Of a DNA stretch of 5,302 bases, positions 1-5,302 are shown piece after piece. The notes under the pieces are model-generated. The model was given only the letters and a program-made list of their open reading frames with translations. It had not been told where the DNA came from and did not search any database. The number at the start of each line of letters is the position of its first letter. Position 1 is the stretch's first letter. The DNA is from Caulobacter sp. B11 (GTDB taxonomy: Bacteria > Pseudomonadota > Alphaproteobacteria > Caulobacterales > Caulobacteraceae). The position numbers and the translations under genes were made by a program. The stretch spans positions 1-5,302 of the forward strand of contig NZ_PEGG01000088.1 in the NCBI RefSeq assembly GCF_002737765.1, given 5' to 3'.

Positions 1-530
1 CGTCCAAGACCGACCTGGCCCTGGCCGAGGCCGCCGCCGCCGCCGGCTCGGAAGTCGGGGTCTGCGTCGTGGCCAATGACAACAACAACGGCAATGTCGT
101 GATCTCAGGCGACAAGGCCGCCGTGGACAAGGCCATCGAGAAGGCCAAGGAACTGGGCGCGCGGGCGATTCCGCTGAACGTTTCCGCGCCCTTCCACTGC
201 CCGCTGATGCGCCCGGCGGCCGAGGAAATGGCCGAGGCCCTGGCCCGCACCACGATCATCGCGCCGCGCGCGCCGCTGGTGGCCAATATCACCGCCAGTC
301 CCGTGCATGATCCCGATGTCATCCGCGGCCTGCTGGTCGAACAGGTCACCGGCCGAGTCCGCTGGCGCGAAAGCATGATCTGGCTGGCCGGCGAGGGCGG
401 TGTCACCCGCTTCGCCGAGGCCGGCGCCGGCAAGGTGCTGTCGGGCATGGCCAAGCGGATCGCCCCCGACGCCGAGGCCACGCCCCTCAACAGCCCCGCC
501 GACCTCGAAGCCTTCGCAAAATCGCTCTAG
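1..530 (+). CDS. fabD: Malonyl-CoA:ACP transacylase, 5'-truncated by the window edge
   Basis: FabD moves the malonyl group from malonyl-CoA to the phosphopantetheine of ACP, which supplies the extender unit for cytosolic type II fatty acid synthesis. The first complete codon is at position 3, and about 175 residues of the roughly 310 usual for the family are visible. The frame is open to the left edge, so the real start and the nucleophile motif GHSLGE lie outside. Visible family marks are the segment VVISG after an Asn-rich turn, the catalytic-histidine motif VSAPFHCPLM (His codon at 195-197), and the C-terminal GAGKVLSGMAKRI, which matches the family's G-x-G-KVL-x-G signature. A GTG at 69 could be mistaken for a start, but homology continues upstream of it. 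A (GCC)5 run at 30-44 encodes part of a polyalanine stretch. The stop is TAG at 528-530, and fabG follows after 23 bp, the same order as in E. coli. The identity is secure; only the truncation limits it. Confidence 0.96.
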   Translation, partial: SKTDLALAEAAAAAGSEVGVCVVANDNNNGNVVISGDKAAVDKAIEKAKELGARAIPLNVSAPFHCPLMRPAAEEMAEALARTTIIAPRAPLVANITASPVHDPDVIRGLLVEQVTGRVRWRESMIWLAGEGGVTRFAEAGAGKVLSGMAKRIAPDAEATPLNSPADLEAFAKSL

Positions 531-553
531 TTTCCGTCGTACGGAGAACCCCC

Positions 554-1294
554 ATGTTTGATCTCACCGGCAAGACCGCTCTCGTCACTGGCGCCACGGG
601 CGGCATCGGCGGCGCCATCGCCAAGGCTCTGCACGAACAGGGCGCCCATGTCGTGCTCTCGGGCACCCGCGAATCGGCCCTGAGCGACCTGGCGACCCAG
701 TTCGGCGAGCGCGTCTCGTTCGTGGCCGCCAACCTGTCGGACGCCGCCGCTGTGGATGGTCTGGTCGCCAAGGCTGAGGAAGCCGCCGGCGCGCCGCTCG
801 ATATCGTGATCGCCAACGCCGGGATCACCCGCGACGGCCTGATCGTCCGGATGAAGGACGAGGACTGGGAAACCGTCATCAAGGTCAACCTTGAGGGCTA
901 TTTCCGTCTGGCCCGCGCCGCAGCCAAGGGCATGATGAAGCGCCGCTCCGGCCGCATCATCGGCATCACCTCGGTGGTGGGGGTCACGGGCAATGCGGGC
1001 CAGACCAACTATGCCGCCTCCAAGGCCGGAATGATCGGGTTTTCCAAGGCCTTGGCCCAGGAACTGGCCAGCCGAAACGTGACCGTAAACTGCGTGGCGC
1101 CCGGGTTCATCGCCAGTCCGATGACCGACTCCCTGACCGATGCGCAGAAGGCGGGCATCCTGTCCGACATCCCGGCCGGTCGCCTGGGCGAGGGTAGCGA
1201 TATCGCCGCCGCCTGCGTCTACCTGGCCAGCGATCAAGCCGCCTATGTCACGGGGCAGACCTTGCATGTGAACGGCGGCATGGCGATGATCTAG
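554..1294 (+). CDS. fabG: 3-oxoacyl-ACP reductase
   Basis: FabG is an NADPH-dependent reductase that converts 3-oxoacyl-ACP to (R)-3-hydroxyacyl-ACP, the first reduction of each elongation cycle. The 246-residue product is a full-length classical short-chain dehydrogenase/reductase (E. coli FabG has 244). The Rossmann cofactor motif TGATGGIG is at residues 12-19 and ANAG, the counterpart of NNAG, at 87-90. The catalytic tetrad is N112, S140, Y153 and K157 (YAASK motif). The substrate-loop signature VAPGFIASPMT follows at about 181-191 and the C-terminal VNGGM at 239-243. The ATG at 554 is preceded by GGAGAA at 543-548, five bases upstream, which supports this start. SDR enzymes are a large group and many are mislabelled. 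The position between fabD and acpP makes the fatty-acid-synthesis paralogue by far the likeliest. It probably shares a transcript with fabD. Confidence 0.97.
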   Translation: MFDLTGKTALVTGATGGIGGAIAKALHEQGAHVVLSGTRESALSDLATQFGERVSFVAANLSDAAAVDGLVAKAEEAAGAPLDIVIANAGITRDGLIVRMKDEDWETVIKVNLEGYFRLARAAAKGMMKRRSGRIIGITSVVGVTGNAGQTNYAASKAGMIGFSKALAQELASRNVTVNCVAPGFIASPMTDSLTDAQKAGILSDIPAGRLGEGSDIAAACVYLASDQAAYVTGQTLHVNGGMAMI

Positions 1295-1369
1295 ACCGCG
1301 AGTTTCTTTGCAGGCGGGCCGCTGGTCACCTGAAAAGGAACGTGATAGGCGGTTGCCCGACAATTCCCG

Positions 1370-1394
1370 TGGACGGTGAGGCGCTCGCCAAGTC
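1370..1394 (+). promoter_or_regulatory. Possible housekeeping promoter of acpP
   Basis: The 139-bp gap between fabG and acpP is long for this cluster. It contains TGGACGG (1370-1376), 10 bases, then GCCAAGTC (1387-1394). The published Caulobacter sigma-73 consensus is TTGACGS, 10-14 bases, GCTANAWC, so the match is 6 of 7 at -35 and 5 of 7 fixed positions at -10. Transcription would begin near 1400, giving a leader of about 33 nt before the ATG. The -10 lacks the conserved T and one A, and the consensus only applies if the host is Caulobacter-like. This is a tentative call from pattern matching by eye. No regulator operator was recognised in the rest of 1295-1433. Confidence 0.32.
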
Positions 1395-1433
1395 GCCCGG
1401 GGGGATCAGATTCATAACGAGGGACTAAAAAGA

Positions 1434-1673
1434 ATGTCCGACATTCTCGAGCGCGTGCGTAAGATCGTCATCGAGCATCTGGATGCCGATCCCGAGAAGG
1501 TCACGGAGAAGGCCAGCTTCATCGACGACCTGGGCGCCGACAGCCTCGACAACGTCGAGCTGGTGATGGCGTTCGAAGAAGAGTTCGATATCGAAATTCC
1601 GGACGACGCCGCCGAACATATCCAGACGGTCGGCGACGCCGTGAAGTTCATTACGGAAAAGACCGGCGCCTAA
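1434..1673 (+). CDS. acpP: Acyl carrier protein
   Basis: AcpP carries acyl intermediates as thioesters on a 4'-phosphopantetheine arm and shuttles them between the fatty-acid-synthesis enzymes and to lipid and lipid A synthesis. The 79-residue product matches the family's usual size of about 78. It is strongly acidic, as expected for a partner-docking carrier. The attachment site is S37 in [12 protein letters not shown] (helix II), followed by the conserved [11 protein letters not shown] stretch. The start ATG has a good ribosome-binding site, GAGGGA at 1419-1424, nine bases upstream. The gene stands alone, with a 139-bp leader before it and a strong terminator after it, so it is probably also made as a short, abundant monocistronic mRNA. 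Its stop codon TAA lies in the loop of a hairpin. Confidence 0.98.
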   Translation: MSDILERVRKIVIEHLDADPEKVTEKASFIDDLGADSLDNVELVMAFEEEFDIEIPDDAAEHIQTVGDAVKFITEKTGA

Positions 1674-1682
1674 GGGCGCCGG
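1663..1682 (+). repeat. Inverted repeat around the acpP stop codon
   Basis: CCGGCGCC (1663-1670) and GGCGCCGG (1675-1682) are perfect reverse complements and would form an 8-bp all-GC stem. The four-base loop TAAG contains the stop codon TAA at 1671-1673. A second, weaker hairpin follows: GTTCGC at 1683-1688 pairs with GCGAAC at 1695-1700. Neither is followed by a T run, so they are unlikely to terminate transcription themselves. They could protect the acpP mRNA 3' end or slow ribosomes at the stop. GC-rich DNA forms such stems readily, so a function is inferred and not shown. Confidence 0.6.
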
Positions 1683-1712
1683 GTTCGCCTGATCGCGAAC
1701 GCAAAGACCAGT

Positions 1713-1757
1713 ACCGCCGCGCGCACGGGCTCTTGCCTTCGTGCGCGCGGCGGTTTT
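1713..1757 (+). terminator. Rho-independent terminator of acpP
   Basis: The left arm 1714-1727 (CCGCCGCGCGCACG) and right arm 1740-1753 (CGTGCGCGCGGCGG) form a perfect 14-bp stem, which A1713 and T1754 extend to 15 bp. The 12-base loop can fold further, with GGC (1728-1730) pairing with GCC (1735-1737). The stem is followed at once by TTTT (1754-1757). The T run is short, but the stem is exceptionally stable, so intrinsic termination on the + strand is very likely. It separates acpP from fabF, which begins 88 bp downstream. Confidence 0.9.
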
Positions 1758-1834
1758 CGTATGTGGCCAAGATTCGCGCCGTTTGCGGCTATGCAGGCTT
1801 CTCGCCCATCGCCATCTTCGACGCCTGACAGGTT
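1758..1834 (+). promoter_or_regulatory. Presumed fabF promoter region, elements not resolved
   Basis: fabF needs its own transcription start between the acpP terminator and its ribosome-binding site, unless read-through is high. This 77-bp stretch holds no gene. The best -10-like string is GCTATG at 1788-1793, but no convincing -35 lies at the right distance. A TTTGCGG at 1782-1788 resembles a -35, but no -10 is suitably placed after it. The call rests mainly on the position after a strong terminator. Confidence 0.3.
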
Positions 1835-1845
1835 GGGAGTGATCC

Positions 1846-3126
1846 ATGCGTAGAGTCGTCGTCACCGGGCTGGGCCTGCTGACCCCTCTGGGCCAGGGCG
1901 TTGATGTGTCCTGGAAGAACATTCTAGCCGGGAAGTCGGGCGCGAACCGCATTACCGCCTTCGATCCTACGGATTATGCCTGCCAGGTGGCGTGCGAGGT
2001 TCCGCGCGTCGATGGTCGCGGCGGCGGTGGACCCGACGTCGAGGGTTCGTTCAATCCCGACCTGACCCTGAGCCCGCGCGACCAGCGCAGGGTCGATGAT
2101 TTCATTCTTTATGGCATCGCGGCCGCCGACGAGGCGATCAAGGATTCAGGCTGGGTTCCCGAGACCGAGGAAGACCGCTATCGCACCGGCGTGATGCTGG
2201 GCTCGGGCATCGGAGGCCTGTCGACCATCGCCGACACCGCGGTCGAACTGGAACTGAAGGGCCCCCGCAAGGTCAGCCCGTTCTTCATCTCCTCGGCCCT
2301 GATCAACCTGATCTCCGGCCAGGTCTCGATTCGCTACGGCTTCAAGGGCCCCAACCACGCGGTGGTCACCGCCTGCGCCACGGGCGCCCACGCCATCGGC
2401 GACGCCACACGGCTGATCAAGTACGGCGACGCCGACGTGATGATCGCCGGCGGTGCCGAGGCGGCGATCTGCAAGGTCGGCATCGCCGGCTTCATCGCCT
2501 GCCGCGCCATGGCCACCGATTTCAATGATACCCCCGAGAAGGCCTCGCGCCCCTATGACAAGGATCGCGGCGGCTTCGTGATGGGCGAGGGCGCCGGCGT
2601 GGTGGTTCTTGAAGAGTACGAGCACGCCAAGGCCCGCGGCGCGAAGATCTATGCCGAGGTGGTCGGCTACGGCCTGTCGGGCGACGCCTATCACATCACC
2701 GCACCCGTCGAGGACGGCGACGGCGGTTTCCGCGCCATGAAGGCGGCCCTGAAGGACGCGGGGCTCGAGCCCTCGGACGTCGACTATGTCAACGCTCACG
2801 GCACCTCGACCATGGCTGACGGCATCGAGGCCGGCGCGGTCGGCCGCCTGCTGGGCGATCACGCCAAGAACGTGGTGATGTCCTCGACAAAGTCGATGAC
2901 TGGTCACCTGCTCGGCGCGGCCGGGGCCATCGAGGGGATCTTCTCGATCCTCGCGATCCGCGACCAGATCGCGCCGCCGACCATCAATCTCGACAATCCC
3001 GATGTCGAGACCGAGATGAACCTCGCGCCACACAAGGCCGTGCCGATGAAGATCGATGTCGCGGTTTCCAACAGCTTCGGCTTTGGCGGCACCAACGCCT
3101 CGGTCGTATTCCGCAAGATCTCGTGA
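1846..3126 (+). CDS. fabF: 3-oxoacyl-ACP synthase II
   Basis: FabF condenses malonyl-ACP with a growing acyl-ACP, releasing CO2 and extending the chain by two carbons. In many bacteria it also governs unsaturated chain elongation. The 426-residue thiolase-fold protein carries the Cys-His-His triad: C177 in TACATGAHAIG, H318 in NAHGTST and H354 in KSMTGHLLGAAG. The GFGGTN loop is at 412-417, with F411 and F413 matching the E. coli gating phenylalanines. The His-His type triad fits KAS I/II and excludes FabH. Compared with E. coli FabF (413 aa) there is a glycine-rich insertion at about residues 56-69, which accounts for the extra length. The start has GGGAG at 1835-1839, six bases before the ATG. 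FabB is the closest alternative; position after acpP favours FabF. The stop overlaps the start of mltG. Confidence 0.96.
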   Translation: MRRVVVTGLGLLTPLGQGVDVSWKNILAGKSGANRITAFDPTDYACQVACEVPRVDGRGGGGPDVEGSFNPDLTLSPRDQRRVDDFILYGIAAADEAIKDSGWVPETEEDRYRTGVMLGSGIGGLSTIADTAVELELKGPRKVSPFFISSALINLISGQVSIRYGFKGPNHAVVTACATGAHAIGDATRLIKYGDADVMIAGGAEAAICKVGIAGFIACRAMATDFNDTPEKASRPYDKDRGGFVMGEGAGVVVLEEYEHAKARGAKIYAEVVGYGLSGDAYHITAPVEDGDGGFRAMKAALKDAGLEPSDVDYVNAHGTSTMADGIEAGAVGRLLGDHAKNVVMSSTKSMTGHLLGAAGAIEGIFSILAIRDQIAPPTINLDNPDVETEMNLAPHKAVPMKIDVAVSNSFGFGGTNASVVFRKIS

Positions 3127-4208
3127 GCAAGCCGCCTCGTCCGCAGCGTCGGCCGGCGTCCCGACGGGGGGAAACGGCCTCGGGTCTTCGGCGTCTGATC
3201 GCCATGGCGCTGGGAGGGGTCACCACCCTCGCCGTCGTGGGCATGGCTGCGATCCTGGGGGCCCTATGGCTCTATCAGGGCTCAGGTCCGGCCGCCAAGA
3301 CCGGTGACTACACCACGGTTGTGCTTCGCCGTGGCTCAAGCCTTCCCGAGATCGCCCAAACCCTGCAGAGAAGCGGTGCGATACGCTCCTCGTCGCTGTT
3401 TCTCACCGCGGCCCAACTGACCGGCTCGGCCCGCAAGCTCAAGGCCGGAGAGTACGAGTTTCCCTCCAGGGCCTCGCTGTCGAGGGTCATGGCGGCGATT
3501 CGTGACGGCAAGGTTGTGCGTCACCAGGTGACGATCCCCGAGGGCATGACCTCGGACATGGTGATCGATATCCTCAACCGCTCGACGGTGTTGACCGGTT
3601 CTGCGCCAACCCCGCCCGAGGGTTCGGTTCTCCCAGAGACCTATCAGGTCGAACGCGGCGAGGACCGATCGGCGGTTTTGCAGCGCATGATGGACGACCG
3701 TGACAAGATTCTTGACGCCCTGTGGGCCAAGCGTCAGCCGGGACTGCCGTTCGACACCAAGGAAGAGGCGGTGACCCTGGCCTCGATCGTGGAGAAGGAA
3801 ACCGGCCTGGCCAGCGAAAGGCCGCGGGTCGCCGCCGTGTTCGTCAATCGGCTGCGCAGCGGCATCCGCCTGGGGAGCGACCCGACCATCATCTACGGGC
3901 TGACACGGGGGCGCCCGCTAGGGCGCGGGATCCTGCTGTCCGAACTGCAGCGCCAGACGCCCTACAACACCTACCAGATTGACGGATTGCCCCCCACGCC
4001 GATCGCCAATCCTGGGCGCGCCGCGTTGGCGGCGGTCCTGGATCCGCCCAAGACCGATGAACTCTATTTCGTGGCGGATGGCAGCGGCGGGCACGTCTTC
4101 GCCAAGACCTATGACGACCATCTGCGCAATGTCGCCAAGTGGCGGCAGGTCGAGCGTCGCGCGGCGGCTCCGACCCCGGCGGCGGCGCCGGCCCTCAGCG
4201 GGGGCTGA
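3123..4208 (+). CDS. mltG: Endolytic murein transglycosylase, YceG family
   Basis: MltG cuts nascent peptidoglycan glycan strands from the periplasmic face of the inner membrane and is thought to set strand length by ending elongation. The 361-residue product has a basic cytoplasmic N-terminus (about 1-25) and one membrane segment (about 26-51). A LysM-like subdomain (about 62-140) precedes the YceG catalytic domain, with SIVEKET at 221-227 bearing the catalytic glutamate. Further family motifs are SDPTIIYG (252-259), YNTY (281-284), GLPPTPIANPG (288-298) and GHVFAKTYDDH (323-333). The tail after about 346 is Ala/Pro-rich. The chosen start is GTG at 3123, sharing GTGA with the fabF stop. It has no clear Shine-Dalgarno site, so translation probably depends on ribosomes finishing fabF. 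An in-frame ATG at 3204 would remove the basic segment just before the membrane helix and also lacks a binding site. Confidence 0.95.
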   Translation: MSKPPRPQRRPASRRGETASGLRRLIAMALGGVTTLAVVGMAAILGALWLYQGSGPAAKTGDYTTVVLRRGSSLPEIAQTLQRSGAIRSSSLFLTAAQLTGSARKLKAGEYEFPSRASLSRVMAAIRDGKVVRHQVTIPEGMTSDMVIDILNRSTVLTGSAPTPPEGSVLPETYQVERGEDRSAVLQRMMDDRDKILDALWAKRQPGLPFDTKEEAVTLASIVEKETGLASERPRVAAVFVNRLRSGIRLGSDPTIIYGLTRGRPLGRGILLSELQRQTPYNTYQIDGLPPTPIANPGRAALAAVLDPPKTDELYFVADGSGGHVFAKTYDDHLRNVAKWRQVERRAAAPTPAAAPALSGG

Positions 4209-4210
4209 TC

Positions 4211-5092
4211 ATGGCCTTGTCGGGTATGACCGGCTTTGCCCGGGTCGAGGGCGCGCACGGGGCTTGGTCGTGGGCGGTCGAGGCGCGCAGCGTCAACGGC
4301 CGCAATCTTGAGACCAGATTCCGGGGCCCGCCCGGCTTCGACGCCCTCGACAAGGCCGCCCGCGACGGCGCGCAGGCCCGCTTTCAGCGCGGCCAGCTGA
4401 CCGTCAATCTGCAGGCCAAGCGGCTGGAGACCAGTGGGGCCACCCAGGTCAATATCGAGGTGCTTGAACGATATCTGATGGCCGGCGGCCCCTATGTGGC
4501 GACCGGCATGGTCGCAAAGCCCACGCTGGATGGCCTGTTGGCCCTGCGCGGCGTCATTGAGGTTCGCGAAGAAGACGAGGCTGAGGAAGATCGCGCGGCG
4601 GTCGAGGCGGCGATGCTCGTCAGCCTGGCCCAGGCGCTGGACGACCTGAGGGGCGCGCGCCAGGAGGAGGGCGCCGCGCTGGCGCCCATTCTCGCCGCCC
4701 TGGTCGTCCGCATTGAGGACCTCACCGCCCAGGCTGAAGACGAAGCTCGCGGCCAGCCCGCCGTGCTGCGCGACCGTTTCGTTCGCAAGCTGAGCGATCT
4801 GCTGGGCGAGGCGGCTCCGGCGGAGCGCATCGTGCAAGAGGCGGCCGCCCTGGCGGTCAAGGCCGATGTGCGCGAGGAGTTGGACCGGCTGTCGAGTCAT
4901 GTCGCCGCGGCGCGGGCCCTGCTGGCCTCGGACGTCGCCGCGGGCCGCCGGCTGGATTTCCTGTCTCAGGAGTTCATGCGAGAAGCCAACACCCTCTGCA
5001 GCAAATCCGCGCTCACAGCGCTGACCGCGCACGGCCTAGAGCTAAAGGCCACGATCGAGCAATTCCGGGAACAGGTTCAGAATGTTGAGTAA
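4211..5092 (+). CDS. yicC: YicC/YloC-family endoribonuclease
   Basis: Members of this family (E. coli YicC, B. subtilis YloC) have been described as endoribonucleases that form a clamp-like oligomer around RNA. E. coli YicC has been linked to small-RNA decay. The 293-residue product (E. coli 287) has the YicC N-terminal domain from MTGFAR (6-11) and RSVNGRNLE (26-34) onward. The highly conserved C-terminal DUF1732 domain includes VREELDRLSSH (220-230), GRRLDFLSQEFMREANTLCSKS (245-266) and the ending LKATIEQFREQVQNVE. The frame is open upstream to 4139, but the ATG at 4211 aligns with the family N-terminus and is chosen. A G-rich stretch (4200-4204) sits six bases before it and may serve as a weak binding site. 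The gene begins 2 bp after mltG ends and overlaps gmk by 11 bp. Family identity is certain; the substrate in this organism is unknown. Confidence 0.94.
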   Translation: MALSGMTGFARVEGAHGAWSWAVEARSVNGRNLETRFRGPPGFDALDKAARDGAQARFQRGQLTVNLQAKRLETSGATQVNIEVLERYLMAGGPYVATGMVAKPTLDGLLALRGVIEVREEDEAEEDRAAVEAAMLVSLAQALDDLRGARQEEGAALAPILAALVVRIEDLTAQAEDEARGQPAVLRDRFVRKLSDLLGEAAPAERIVQEAAALAVKADVREELDRLSSHVAAARALLASDVAAGRRLDFLSQEFMREANTLCSKSALTALTAHGLELKATIEQFREQVQNVE

Positions 5093-5302
5093 AGCAGCCA
5101 AGGCCGAGCACCGGACCCGCGGCCTTCTGCTGATGGTCGTGGCGCCGTCGGGCGTCGGAAAGACGTCGCTGACCCGCCGGCTCGTCGCCGATCACGGCGA
5201 CCTGCATCTGTCGATCAGCGCCACCACCCGCGAGCCCCGTCCCGGCGAGCACGAGGGGCGCGACTATCATTTCGTGAGCCGCGGCGACTTCGAGGTCATG
5301 GT
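5082..5302 (+). CDS. gmk: Guanylate kinase, 3'-truncated by the window edge
   Basis: Gmk phosphorylates GMP or dGMP to the diphosphate with ATP, a step required for GTP and dGTP supply and for recycling the products of (p)ppGpp and cGMP metabolism. The first 73 of roughly 210 residues are visible and the frame is open to the right edge. The ATP-binding P-loop APSGVGKTS is at 21-29, with the Ala-Pro-Ser form typical of bacterial Gmk. The GMP-binding segment SISATTREPRPGEHEGRDY (44-62) includes the conserved R50, R53 and Y62. The ATG at 5082 lies inside the last codons of yicC, giving an 11-bp overlap in another frame. GGGAACAGG (5067-5075) upstream is a plausible weak ribosome-binding site. 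The yicC-gmk adjacency is common across bacteria and supports the call. Confidence 0.95.
   Translation, partial: MLSKAAKAEHRTRGLLLMVVAPSGVGKTSLTRRLVADHGDLHLSISATTREPRPGEHEGRDYHFVSRGDFEVM

Noticed and set aside
30..44. (GCC)5 run as a contingency repeat
   Set aside because: It is a short in-frame trinucleotide run coding alanines in a GC-rich gene; a change of one unit would not shift the frame, so phase variation is not supported.
69..71. GTG as a start for a short fabD
   Set aside because: The frame and FabD-like sequence continue upstream to the window edge, and a start here would lack the nucleophile domain.
527..1363. Long open frame on the minus strand opposite fabG (278 codons)
   Set aside because: It mirrors fabG, has low-complexity Gly/Asp/His-rich composition and no recognisable domain. 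GC-rich genes commonly leave the antisense frame free of stops.
1781..1795. GCTATG as a firm -10 element for fabF
   Set aside because: It matches only the first four fixed positions of the Caulobacter -10 consensus and has no -35 at the proper distance, so it is kept only as part of a presumed promoter region.
2146..3033. Long open frame on the minus strand opposite fabF (295 codons)
   Set aside because: It is an antisense shadow of a gene with a complete catalytic triad, has no family motif and no ribosome-binding site of note.
4139..4210. Upstream in-frame extension of yicC by 24 codons
   Set aside because: It would overlap the coding end of mltG by 70 bp and adds residues with no counterpart in the family; the ATG at 4211 matches the YicC N-terminus.
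4109..5032. Long open frame on the minus strand opposite yicC (307 codons)
   Set aside because: It lies wholly against the mltG end and yicC, with a composition typical of GC-driven antisense frames.

Overview
This window is chromosomal core-genome DNA from a high-GC alphaproteobacterium. The gene order fabD-fabG-acpP-fabF-mltG-yicC-gmk and the protein sequences look most like the Caulobacterales (Caulobacter/Phenylobacterium type). That placement rests on recognising the families and the gene order, not on a database search. All genes lie on the + strand. I see no mobile element, CRISPR array, tRNA, rRNA or sign of recent transfer.

Layout: (1) 1-1294 holds the 3' part of fabD (malonyl-CoA:ACP transacylase), its start lying outside the window, followed 23 bp later by a complete fabG (3-oxoacyl-ACP reductase). 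(2) 1295-1845 holds acpP (acyl carrier protein) as an apparently separate transcription unit. It has a 139-bp leader with a possible housekeeping promoter. Its 3' end carries a hairpin around the stop codon, a small second hairpin, and then a very strong intrinsic terminator with a perfect 14-bp GC stem and a short T run. (3) 1846-5302 is a compact run of fabF (3-oxoacyl-ACP synthase II), mltG (endolytic murein transglycosylase), yicC (YicC/YloC-family endoribonuclease) and the 5' part of gmk (guanylate kinase). The junctions in this run are a 4-bp GTGA overlap, a 2-bp gap and an 11-bp overlap, so it is probably one translationally coupled operon.

How the genes work together: FabD makes malonyl-ACP from malonyl-CoA, AcpP carries the growing chain, FabF condenses and FabG carries out the first reduction. 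The downstream genes tie membrane-lipid synthesis to peptidoglycan chain-length control (MltG), RNA turnover (YicC) and GTP precursor supply (Gmk). In E. coli fabF is followed by pabC and then mltG. Here pabC is absent and yicC-gmk follow mltG.

Nothing here amounts to an undescribed system. The points most worth a second look are the three-hairpin 3' end that isolates acpP, the glycine-rich insertion in FabF, and the tight fabF-mltG and yicC-gmk couplings.
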